NCBI GenBank assembly: GCA_934438175.1
Contig: CAKSBH010000015.1
Location: 1-9,983, forward strand
From: an uncultured Eubacteriales bacterium
GTDB taxonomy: Bacteria; Bacillota; Clostridia; Oscillospirales; UBA644
Reading direction: 5' to 3'
Length of the DNA: 9,983 nt
Below the pieces are notes generated by a model. The model was not told where the DNA came from and did not search any database. It was given only the letters and a program-made list of their open reading frames with translations. Shown here in pieces: positions 1 through 5,551 of this stretch. Numbering within the stretch: position 1 is the stretch's first letter; every line of letters begins with the position of its first letter. The position numbers and the translations under genes are program-made.

Positions 1-40
1 TTTTATTGTTGGTAACATATACTTTGTTCTCCTATTACTA

Positions 41-223
41 CTAATAAATACATATTAAAGTAAGCGATAACTTACTATTTGAAAGCATTATATCATATAT
101 TTTAATATATTTTAATTCCCAACGATTCAATGAAGAATGAGCAACGCCTATTGCGGCTGCAAATTCTTGTTGGCTCATGTGTACTGTTTCTCTGGCGTGT
201 TTGATTTGATCCTTAAATTCCAT
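41..223 (-). pseudogene. Truncated XRE-family helix-turn-helix protein
   Basis: Residues 1-36 read as the start of a Cro/C1-type HTH DNA-binding protein: a first helix (EFKDQIKHARETV), then the HTH core MSQQEFAAAIGV with the recognition-helix end SSLNRWE. In intact relatives RWE is followed by N-G and further helices. Here the frame passes at about position 115 into an AT-rich tail (LKYIKIYDIML...) that looks nothing like the family, and stops at 60 residues. The ATG at 223 is preferred because the Shine-Dalgarno AAAGAGG (239-233) is 9 bases upstream; a TTG at 232 would sit on top of it. What is left is an HTH without its last helix or any effector domain, so it is probably a remnant made by a recombination break. 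It could still be a very small expressed DNA-binding peptide. The original partner gene cannot be identified. Confidence 0.6.
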
Positions 224-256
224 AAAGTTCAACCTCTTTGCAAGGACGTTGCAACT

Positions 257-284
257 ATTATAGCACTTTTGCAGAAAAAATCAA
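257..284 (-). promoter_or_regulatory. Candidate promoter of the truncated XRE gene
   Basis: On the minus strand a perfect TATAAT (262-257) is preceded by TTGATT (284-279) with a 16-base spacer. It lies about 34 bases upstream of the start codon at 223. The region is AT-rich, so the match is only suggestive. Confidence 0.4.
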
Positions 285-407
285 TCCGTATTATAGGTAC
301 AAATCAAAGATCGACATAACAATAATCATTTTTTATTAACATTTTCCTACGATACTAAAAATTAAACTTTTTCGCTGGTTACCTTAATTTTTTCTTTACT
401 ACGGCAT

Positions 408-419
408 AGCAATATTGCT
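408..419. repeat. 12-base perfect palindrome
   Basis: AGCAATATTGCT is self-complementary over all 12 bases. It is not next to an obvious promoter. It may be a protein site or chance in AT-rich sequence. Confidence 0.35.
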
Positions 420-461
420 TGCCGATCAGCAGTTCTATCGGACTTACAGCTGTGCCGCCAG

Positions 462-501
462 AAGTCCACCGTAATTTTGATAGAATTACGGTGGACTTTT
501 T
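462..501 (+). terminator. Strong stem-loop with T-tract, orphan terminator
   Basis: AAGTCCACCGTAATT (462-476) pairs perfectly over 15 bases with AATTACGGTGGACTT (484-498) around a 7-base loop; a run of T (497-501) follows on the plus strand. It has the form of an intrinsic terminator for plus-strand transcription, yet no plus-strand gene lies upstream in the window. It lies downstream of the minus-strand Fe-S gene, but on that strand no T-tract follows the stem. Its right arm recurs at 2004-2020. Confidence 0.6.
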
Positions 502-503
502 CT
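487..503 (+). repeat. 17-base direct repeat, left copy
   Basis: TACGGTGGACTTTTTCT is identical to 2004-2020, and both are preceded by AGAAT or AGAATT. This copy is the right arm and T-tract of the 462-501 stem-loop. The two copies bracket the Fe-S protein/CRP-family gene pair. Confidence 0.75.
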
Positions 504-533
504 ATCTTTGATCCATTTTGAAATCCTCGCTAT

Positions 534-1244
534 TTAATCAAGTATATTTCCGTCCGTGGAAATGGTCACAACCTGCCACGGAATGAATTTTCCACTGTTC
601 TGCAAAGCAGTTTTTGCCGCGTGCTCCAGTCCGCCGCAGCAGGGGACCTCCATGCGGACGATGGTCACGCTCTTGATGTCGTTGTTTCGAAGGATCTCTG
701 TGAGTTTCTCGGAATAATCCACGCTGTCCAGTTTTGGGCAGCCAACCAGTGTGATGTGTCCTTTCATGAACCGTTCATGGAAGGCGGCATAGGCGTAAGC
801 CGTGCAGTCGGCTGCAATGAGCAGCTTTGCACCGTCAAAGTAAGGCGCATTTACGGGAACAAGTTTAATCTGTACCGGCCACTGCGAAAGACGGCTTTGT
901 GCCACAACAGGAGCAGTATCAACACCGGATGACTCCGTATGCCGGATTGTTTTCATCCGTGTTCCGGGGCAGCCCCCGTGAAGGCGCATTCCTTCCTGCT
1001 GCATTTTTTTCTGCTTGTTGGCAAGCACCGCCTGTTTGTCATAATCCGCGGCCTCACGTTCCACAAAGGAGATTGCCCCGGTAGGACATGCCGGCAGACA
1101 GTCGCCCAGACCGTCGCAATAATCATCCCTCATCAGTTTTGCTTTTCCGTCTACCATAGCGATAGCACCTTCGTGACAAGCGGCGGCGCAGGCCCCGCAA
1201 CCGTTGCATTTTTCCGAATCAATTTCAATAATTCTCCTTTTCAT
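534..1244 (-). CDS. 4Fe-4S dicluster ferredoxin-type protein, 236 aa
   Basis: An iron-sulfur protein, probably cytoplasmic, since no signal or membrane segment is visible. Residues 1-60 are a 2[4Fe-4S] ferredoxin-like domain. The first site is canonical (C13, C16, C19, C23). The second has only three of the four expected cysteines (C43, C49, C53-Pro), with Leu46 in place of the second. Residues 120-236 form an additional domain with further cysteines (C147, C169 in VGCPKLD, C202-C203 in PCCGG) that could bind metal or form a disulfide. The ATG at 1244 is chosen because AAGGAGGT (1258-1251) lies 6 bases upstream; an in-frame upstream start at 1316 has no such support. It is divergent from a CRP/FNR-family regulator. 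CRP/FNR regulators of the HcpR group are known to control hydroxylamine-reductase genes and a ferredoxin-type gene sometimes called frdX. A role in redox or nitrosative stress is therefore my inference, since no hcp is in view. Confidence 0.85.
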   Translation of the reverse strand: MKRRIIEIDSEKCNGCGACAAACHEGAIAMVDGKAKLMRDDYCDGLGDCLPACPTGAISFVEREAADYDKQAVLANKQKKMQQEGMRLHGGCPGTRMKTIRHTESSGVDTAPVVAQSRLSQWPVQIKLVPVNAPYFDGAKLLIAADCTAYAYAAFHERFMKGHITLVGCPKLDSVDYSEKLTEILRNNDIKSVTIVRMEVPCCGGLEHAAKTALQNSGKFIPWQVVTISTDGNILD

Positions 1245-1256
1245 TCCAAAACCTCC

Positions 1257-1285
1257 TTGCTTTTCTGTCTGCATTATAGTATAAT
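1257..1285 (+). promoter_or_regulatory. Predicted promoter of the CRP/FNR-family gene
   Basis: TTGCTT (1257-1262), a 17-base spacer and a perfect TATAAT (1280-1285) on the plus strand; start expected near 1292. It overlaps the divergent Fe-S gene promoter and that gene's ribosome binding site. Confidence 0.6.
1273..1278 (-). promoter_or_regulatory. Predicted -10 box of the Fe-S protein gene
   Basis: Perfect TATAAT on the minus strand (1278-1273), predicting a start at about 1266 and a 22-base leader holding the Shine-Dalgarno. No good -35 hexamer lies at the usual distance (CAGACT at 1301-1296), as expected of an activator-dependent promoter. The palindrome 1301-1314 is centred 41.5 bases upstream of the predicted start. 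Confidence 0.55.
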
Positions 1286-1300
1286 CAAATCGATAAGTCT

Positions 1301-1314
1301 GTTGAATTTTCAAC
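1301..1314. promoter_or_regulatory. Perfect palindrome, candidate CRP/FNR-family operator
   Basis: GTTGAA-TT-TTCAAC is a perfect inverted repeat with 6-base arms. It resembles CRP/FNR-type sites (TTGA...TCAA) but is one base tighter in each half than the classical FNR box. It is centred at about -41.5 of the minus-strand promoter (class II activation position) and falls at about +10 to +23 of the plus-strand transcript. There it ends directly before the regulator's Shine-Dalgarno. Activation of the Fe-S gene with negative autoregulation is inferred from this geometry. Confidence 0.6.
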
Positions 1315-1328
1315 AAAAGGGGATTTAT

Positions 1329-1991
1329 ATGAAAGATTTTTTACCAATTCTTCAATCTTCTCATCTTTTTTCAGGCATTTCCGAGAATGAGCTTACGTCC
1401 ATGCTGTCCTGTCTTGGCACAAGAGAAGAGGGCTTTCCAAAGGAATCCTTTGTGCTGCGAGCCGGCGATCCCGTAGATTCAATCGGTCTTGTGCTGTCGG
1501 GATGTGTGCTGATTATACAGGAGGATATTTGGGGAAACCGCAATATCCTTTCAAAAGCCGGACCTGCCCAGACCTTTGCCGCTGCATATGCCTGCGCTCC
1601 GGGCTCTGGGCTGAATGTGAGTGTTGTGGCGGAAACACCTGTCACCGTGATGTTTTTGAATGTAAAGCGCATTTTGGACGTGTGCCCGTCCGCCTGCTCA
1701 CACCACAACCGAGTGATTCGAAACCTCCTCAGCGAACTTGCCGAGAAAAATCTGCGGTTCAATGAAAAACTCACGCATATGGGGCAGCGTACCACCCGGT
1801 CAAAGATCATGTCCTATCTTTCCGCAGAAGCACAACGGCGTGAAACCTGCGAATTTGACATTCCTTTTTCAAGGCAACAGCTTGCGGATTATCTCGGCGT
1901 CGAGCGCAGCGGATTGTCGTTGGAACTTGGAAAGATGAAAAAGGAGGGGATTCTCGATTATCACAAAAATCATTTTATTTTGAACGTGTGA
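1329..1991 (+). CDS. CRP/FNR-family transcriptional regulator, 220 aa
   Basis: A cytoplasmic DNA-binding regulator of usual family length. Residues about 12-120 form the cyclic-nucleotide-binding-like beta-roll (LFSGISENEL, then FVLRAGDPVDSIGLVLSGCV). About 125-160 is the long dimerisation helix, and 165-217 a winged HTH (SRQQLADYLGVERSGLSLELGKM). There is no N-terminal four-cysteine cluster as in E. coli FNR, though six cysteines are scattered (C28, C59, C89, C119, C123, C174). The recognition helix has Leu where FNR has its base-contacting Arg, so the DNA site should differ from the FNR box. The ATG at 1329 follows AAAAGGGGA (1316-1323); the long in-frame extension upstream runs antisense through the Fe-S gene and is rejected. 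Divergence from the Fe-S gene suggests it controls that gene. An HcpR-like nitrosative or redox sensor is plausible but unproven. Confidence 0.85.
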   Translation: MKDFLPILQSSHLFSGISENELTSMLSCLGTREEGFPKESFVLRAGDPVDSIGLVLSGCVLIIQEDIWGNRNILSKAGPAQTFAAAYACAPGSGLNVSVVAETPVTVMFLNVKRILDVCPSACSHHNRVIRNLLSELAEKNLRFNEKLTHMGQRTTRSKIMSYLSAEAQRRETCEFDIPFSRQQLADYLGVERSGLSLELGKMKKEGILDYHKNHFILNV

Positions 1992-2003
1992 CAGCCGTCA
2001 GAA

Positions 2004-2020
2004 TACGGTGGACTTTTTCT
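2004..2020 (+). repeat. 17-base direct repeat, right copy
   Basis: Exact copy of 487-503, 12 bases after the regulator's stop codon. Unlike the left copy it has no complementary arm upstream, so it does not form the stem-loop. It marks the right boundary of the Fe-S/CRP pair. Confidence 0.75.
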
Positions 2021-2063
2021 GTGTAACATTCTCTATGAAACAAATTCATCCTCTTAATATCAT

Positions 2064-2098
2064 AAAAAATCCTGCCGGAATCCGGCAGGATTTTGTTT
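2064..2098. terminator. Bidirectional terminator between the CRP-family gene and trxB
   Basis: AAAATCCTGCCGG (2066-2078) pairs with CCGGCAGGATTTT (2082-2094) over 13 bases with a 3-base loop. T-rich sequence follows on the plus strand (TTTTGTTTT), and an A-run (2064-2069) gives a T-run on the minus strand. It can end both the plus-strand regulator transcript and the minus-strand trxB-like gene, which stops at 2107. Confidence 0.85.
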
Positions 2099-2106
2099 TC
2101 TTTTGG

Positions 2107-3021
2107 CTACTTACGTACGGCATCCACATAAGCACAGGAAGAAAGGGCGGCAATGGCACCATCCGAGGCGGCTGTTGTAATCTGCCGAACGGCTTTGGTT
2201 CTGCAGTCACCCGCAACAAAAATTCCGGGAGTCTTTGTCCGGCAGGTTTCATCTGCGAGGATGTAACCCACCTTGTCCAGATCCGCAATCGGTTCAAAGG
2301 GTTTGTTTTCCGGGGCGAGACCGATGGCAACGAACACGCCGTCGAAACTGAGCGTGGATTCGGTTCCGGTTTTTTCGTTTCGCGCGACAACTCCTTCCAG
2401 GGAGGATTCTCCGAGAAAGCGCTGCACGGTCGTTCCGTAAAGAATCCGCACGTTTTCTTTTGCGTCAAGCGCTTCCCGCAGTTTGCCTTCGCAGGTCAAA
2501 GCATCCAGATTCTGAAGAATCGTTACGCTCCGACTGGTCTCGGCAAGCAGAATGGCTTCCTGCGCGGCGGAATTCCCGCCTCCGATAACTGCAACGTCAC
2601 GGTCCCGGTAAAAAGCACCGTCGCAGACAGCGCAAAACGAGATTCCGTTGCCGACAAGTCCCTCTTCGCCCGGAACGCCAAGCAGGCGATGCTTGGCTCC
2701 GGAGGCAATAATGACACTGCGTGCTTCATGCACACCACAGTCGGTTTCCACGGTCTTGACGACTCCGTCCGCATGAACGGCAAGAACTTCTTCCAGTTCC
2801 AGTTCCGCGCCTTGCGTCAGAACCTGATCCACCAACCGATCGGCAATTTCGTTGCCGGAGGCGGCAAGAAAACCGGGGTAGTTTTCGATCTTGGGCGAAA
2901 AGGTCATCTGTCCGCCAAAGGTGCTTTTCTCCAGAACCAATACGGATTTTCCGGCCCGCAGGGCGTAAAGTGCGGCGGTCAACCCCGCGGGACCTGCACC
3001 GATGATGATGATATCATGCAT
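2107..3021 (-). CDS. trxB: Thioredoxin reductase-like FAD flavoprotein, 304 aa
   Basis: A low-molecular-weight thioredoxin-reductase-type flavoenzyme passing electrons through FAD to a redox-active disulfide and on to a thioredoxin-like partner. Visible are the N-terminal FAD motif GAGPAG (8-13), the active-site CAVC (130-133), a second dinucleotide fold with GGGNSA (147-152), and the C-terminal FAD-binding GIFVAGDCR (266-274). Length is typical. The HRRxxxR NADPH-specificity motif expected after the second fold is missing; the site reads LQNLDALTCE (169-178). NADPH may therefore not be the donor; ferredoxin-dependent flavin thioredoxin reductases of clostridia also lack NADPH motifs, and NADH is another option. 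The gene starts 3 bases after the nrdD stop, with GAGAAGG lying inside the nrdD end, so the two are probably translationally coupled. The likely partner is the redoxin domain fused to NrdD. Confidence 0.88.
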   Translation of the reverse strand: MHDIIIIGAGPAGLTAALYALRAGKSVLVLEKSTFGGQMTFSPKIENYPGFLAASGNEIADRLVDQVLTQGAELELEEVLAVHADGVVKTVETDCGVHEARSVIIASGAKHRLLGVPGEEGLVGNGISFCAVCDGAFYRDRDVAVIGGGNSAAQEAILLAETSRSVTILQNLDALTCEGKLREALDAKENVRILYGTTVQRFLGESSLEGVVARNEKTGTESTLSFDGVFVAIGLAPENKPFEPIADLDKVGYILADETCRTKTPGIFVAGDCRTKAVRQITTAASDGAIAALSSCAYVDAVRK

Positions 3022-3024
3022 GGC

Positions 3025-5421
3025 TCAGACCTTCTCCGCTGTGGATTCAATGTATTTTTTAATGTTGGAAACATTGACGATTTTTTCAAAAGAACCGTTC
3101 TTGGCAAGAATCAGTGTCGGCGCCTGTTTCAACTCCAGTTCTTTTGCTGCGTGCTCGTTCTCTTCCACATAAAGCTTCTGATAGGGGAGACCTGCTTTGT
3201 CCAGCAAGGTGGCAGCAATGCGGCAGTTCGGGCATGTTTTGGTTGCGAAGAGATACAAGCCGTCTGCCAGTGTTTCTTTTTCTTCATGCACTTCCGCGAC
3301 CTTTTCTGCGGAATCGCTTCCGCAACCGCATCCTTCGTGATGAAGAACCGAAGTTGCAATGTTGTACGTGCGACGATCTTTGTATTCCTGCGATTTGCCG
3401 TTGTTCCAGTTCTGCACCGGACGGTAATAACCGGTTATGCGGCTGTAGACTTCGGCAGGAGAACCGCAATCCGGGCATTCAAAATGCTCGCCGGCAATAT
3501 AACCGTGGTTTTTGCAGACCGAATAGGTGGGTGAGAGCGTATAGTACGGAAGTTTGTAGTTTTCCGCGATCTTGCGCACCAGATCTGCTGCAGCTTTCCA
3601 GTCGGGCAGTTTTTCTCCGAGAAATGCGTGGAAGACCGTACCGGAGGTGTACAGTGTCTGAAGCTCATCCTGAATATCCAGTGCAGAGAAAATGTCGTCC
3701 GTATAGCCGACCGGCAGGTGGGAACTGTTGGTATAGTAAGGCGTATTTCCTTCTTTGGATGCCGTGATGATATCGGGGAAGCGTTCACGGTCATGCTTGG
3801 CAAGGCGATAACTGGTGGATTCCGCCGGAGTTGCCTCCAGGTTGTACAGATCGCCGTATTTTTCCTGATAATCCGAAAGGCGCTCTCTCATATGGTTCAG
3901 GGTACGAACCGTGAAATCCTGCGTTTCCTTGTGCGTCATGTCTTTGCGGATCCACTTGGCGTTCAGTCCGGCTTCGTTCATACCGACCAGTCCGATGGTG
4001 GAGAAGTGATTGGCAAACGTGCCGAGGTAACGCTTGGTGTACGGATACAGCCCTTCTTCCAGCAGTTTTGTGATAACAGTACGCTTAACCTTCAGCGAAC
4101 GCGCGGAAATGTCCATCAGGCGGTCAAGCCGCTGCATGAACTCTTCCTCGTTTTCCGACAGATAAGCGAGACGAGGCATATTCAGCGTAACAACGCCGAC
4201 GGAGCCAGTGCTTTCACCGGAACCGAAAAACCCGCCGGATTTCTTGCGCAGTTCGCGCAGATCCAGACGCAACCGACAGCACATACTGCGGACGTCGCTC
4301 GGTTCCATATCGGAATTGATGTAGTTGGAGAAGTACGGAGTGCCGTACTTTGCGGTCATTTCAAACAGAAGCTTATTGTTTTCGGTTTCCGACCAGTCAA
4401 AATTACGGGTGATGGAGTATGTAGGAATGGGGTACTGGAAACCGCGGCCGTTCGCATCGCCTTCAATCATAATTTCAATGAATGCCTTGTTGATGGTGTC
4501 CATCTCTTTTTGGCAATCTTTATATTTGAACGGCTGTTCCTTACCGCCGACAATGCAGTTCAGTTCTGCAAGGTCATTCGGAACCGTCCAGTCCAGCGTG
4601 ATGTTGGAGAACGGCGCCTGCGTCCCCCAACGGGACGGCGTGTTGACCCCGTAGATAAAGGATTCCAGACACTTTTTGACCTGATCGTAGGAGAGATTGT
4701 CAACCCGGACGAACGGTGCCAGATAGGTATCAAAGGAAGAAAACGCCTGTGCGCCTGCCCATTCGTTCTGCATGATGCCGAGGAAGTTGACCATCTGATT
4801 GCACAGCGTGGCGAGATGGCTGGCAGGGGACGAGGTGATCTTCCCGGGAATCCCGCCGAGACCTTCCTGGATCAGCTGCTTCAAAGACCAGCCGGCACAG
4901 TAGCCCGTCAGCATGGAAAGGTCATGAATGTGAATATCTGCGTTCTTGTGAGCATTGGAAATCTCATCATCATAGATTTCAGACAGCCAGTAATTGGCGG
5001 TAATGGCACCGGAATTGTGCAGAATCAGACCACCGACCGAGTAAGTAACGGTAGAATTTTCTTTTACGCGCCAATCCAGGGCTTTGACATAACTGTTGAC
5101 CAGTTCCTTGTAGTCCAGAATGGTGGACTTGAGGTTGCGCATTTTTTCCCGCTGTCTGCGGTAAAGGATATAGGCCTTTGCCACATCGGCATAGCCGGCT
5201 TCAATCAGAACATGCTCAACACTGTCCTGAATATCTTCAACGGAAATCAGGGAATTGTTGATTTTCGGCTCAAAATCCGCAGTAACTTTCAGAGAAAGAA
5301 AGTCGATGACGGAAGGGTGATATTGTTTCTCGCAGGCGATGAATGCCTGGGTGATGGCATCGTTGATTTTGGAAATGTCAAAATCTACAATCTTGCCATC
5401 TCGTTTTGTTACTCGATACAT
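3025..5421 (-). CDS. nrdD: Anaerobic (class III) ribonucleotide reductase with fused C-terminal redoxin, 798 aa
   Basis: Reduces ribonucleotides to deoxyribonucleotides without oxygen by glycyl-radical chemistry. Order of parts: ATP-cone allosteric domain (about 1-92, YRVTKRDGKIVDFD); ten-stranded barrel core with candidate active-site cysteines C175 (TGYCAGW) and C381/C382 (SMCCRLRLD) and the motif FQYPIPTY (328-335); a zinc-site region with C636, C649 and C652; the glycyl-radical loop RITGYYRP with Gly664; a linker with GCGCG (698, 700); and a thioredoxin-fold domain (about 717-798) with CPNC (730-733) and a cis-proline motif QAPT (Pro768). The redoxin extension makes it longer than a plain NrdD and argues for a thiol reductant, as shown for the thioredoxin-using enzyme of Neisseria bacilliformis, and against formate. 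ATG 5421 is preferred, 8 bases after AGGGG; the GTG at 5430 overlaps that site. Activated by the NrdG encoded just upstream. Confidence 0.95.
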   Translation of the reverse strand: MYRVTKRDGKIVDFDISKINDAITQAFIACEKQYHPSVIDFLSLKVTADFEPKINNSLISVEDIQDSVEHVLIEAGYADVAKAYILYRRQREKMRNLKSTILDYKELVNSYVKALDWRVKENSTVTYSVGGLILHNSGAITANYWLSEIYDDEISNAHKNADIHIHDLSMLTGYCAGWSLKQLIQEGLGGIPGKITSSPASHLATLCNQMVNFLGIMQNEWAGAQAFSSFDTYLAPFVRVDNLSYDQVKKCLESFIYGVNTPSRWGTQAPFSNITLDWTVPNDLAELNCIVGGKEQPFKYKDCQKEMDTINKAFIEIMIEGDANGRGFQYPIPTYSITRNFDWSETENNKLLFEMTAKYGTPYFSNYINSDMEPSDVRSMCCRLRLDLRELRKKSGGFFGSGESTGSVGVVTLNMPRLAYLSENEEEFMQRLDRLMDISARSLKVKRTVITKLLEEGLYPYTKRYLGTFANHFSTIGLVGMNEAGLNAKWIRKDMTHKETQDFTVRTLNHMRERLSDYQEKYGDLYNLEATPAESTSYRLAKHDRERFPDIITASKEGNTPYYTNSSHLPVGYTDDIFSALDIQDELQTLYTSGTVFHAFLGEKLPDWKAAADLVRKIAENYKLPYYTLSPTYSVCKNHGYIAGEHFECPDCGSPAEVYSRITGYYRPVQNWNNGKSQEYKDRRTYNIATSVLHHEGCGCGSDSAEKVAEVHEEKETLADGLYLFATKTCPNCRIAATLLDKAGLPYQKLYVEENEHAAKELELKQAPTLILAKNGSFEKIVNVSNIKKYIESTAEKV

Positions 5422-5455
5422 GACGGGCACCCCTATCTTTTTTATTCGCTCTTAA

Positions 5456-5484
5456 AGGATATCATAAAAAAAGTGGTTTGTCAA
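5456..5484 (-). promoter_or_regulatory. Predicted nrdD-trxB promoter
   Basis: On the minus strand TTGACA (5484-5479), a 17-base spacer and TATCCT (5461-5456); start near 5449, giving a leader of about 28 bases. The -35 hexamer lies inside the loop and 3' arm of the preceding hairpin, so nrdD may be transcribed independently of nrdG. Confidence 0.6.
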
Positions 5485-5496
5485 GACACAAACCAC
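5466..5496 (-). terminator. nrdG terminator-like hairpin overlapping the nrdD promoter
   Basis: Read on the minus strand, GTGGTTTGT (5496-5488) pairs perfectly with ACAAACCAC (5481-5473) around a 6-base loop, followed at once by seven T (5472-5466). This is the layout of an intrinsic terminator after nrdG, 55 bases past its stop. The stem is only 9 bp and half AT, so read-through is likely. Confidence 0.65.
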
Positions 5497-5506
5497 AAGA
5501 TATGGA
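5496..5506 (+). repeat. CAAGATATGGA repeat, copy 1
   Basis: An 11-base sequence repeated exactly at 5537-5547, 41 bases away (close to four helical turns), just upstream of the nrdD -35 box. It partly resembles the AT-rich NrdR-box style (C-AA-ATAT-G core) but is a poor overall match. Candidate operator. Confidence 0.4.
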
Positions 5507-5536
5507 TTTTTATCCATTTTCAACAAGATGAACGCC

Positions 5537-5547
5537 CAAGATATGGA
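5537..5547 (+). repeat. CAAGATATGGA repeat, copy 2
   Basis: Second exact copy of the 11-mer, ending 4 bases beyond the nrdG stop codon. Paired spacing and position upstream of nrdD suggest regulation, without proof. Confidence 0.4.
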
Positions 5548-5551
5548 CATT

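Larger units (their letters stand above)
224..533. other. Gene-free AT-rich stretch
   Basis: I see no supported gene here. It holds the candidate XRE promoter near the left end, a 12-base perfect palindrome AGCAATATTGCT (408-419), a CCGAT...ATCGG inverted pair (422-426 and 437-441), and the strong stem-loop at 462-498. On the minus strand a short open frame runs from the stem-loop to a TAA near 380 and reads ...AVSPIELLIGKQYCYAVVKKKLR. It has no start codon or RBS, so I do not call it; it might be the tail of a lost gene. Confidence 0.5.

Noticed and set aside
59..76. AGTAAG...CTTACT inverted pair inside the truncated XRE tail
   Set aside because: Six-base arms with no T-tract; too weak to call a terminator or operator.
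939..1328. N-terminal extension of the CRP/FNR protein
   Set aside because: In-frame but antisense to the Fe-S gene; the family N-terminus and a good RBS both point to the ATG at 1329.
2008..3534. 508-residue plus-strand open frame antisense to trxB and nrdD
   Set aside because: It runs antisense to two unambiguous enzymes, its translation is Phe/Gly-rich with no domain, and no RBS precedes it.
5516..5526. ATTTTCAACAA shared with the 1301-1314 palindrome region, as a second operator half-site
   Set aside because: Only one half is present, in AT-rich sequence and about 70 bases from the nrdD start; chance is a sufficient explanation.
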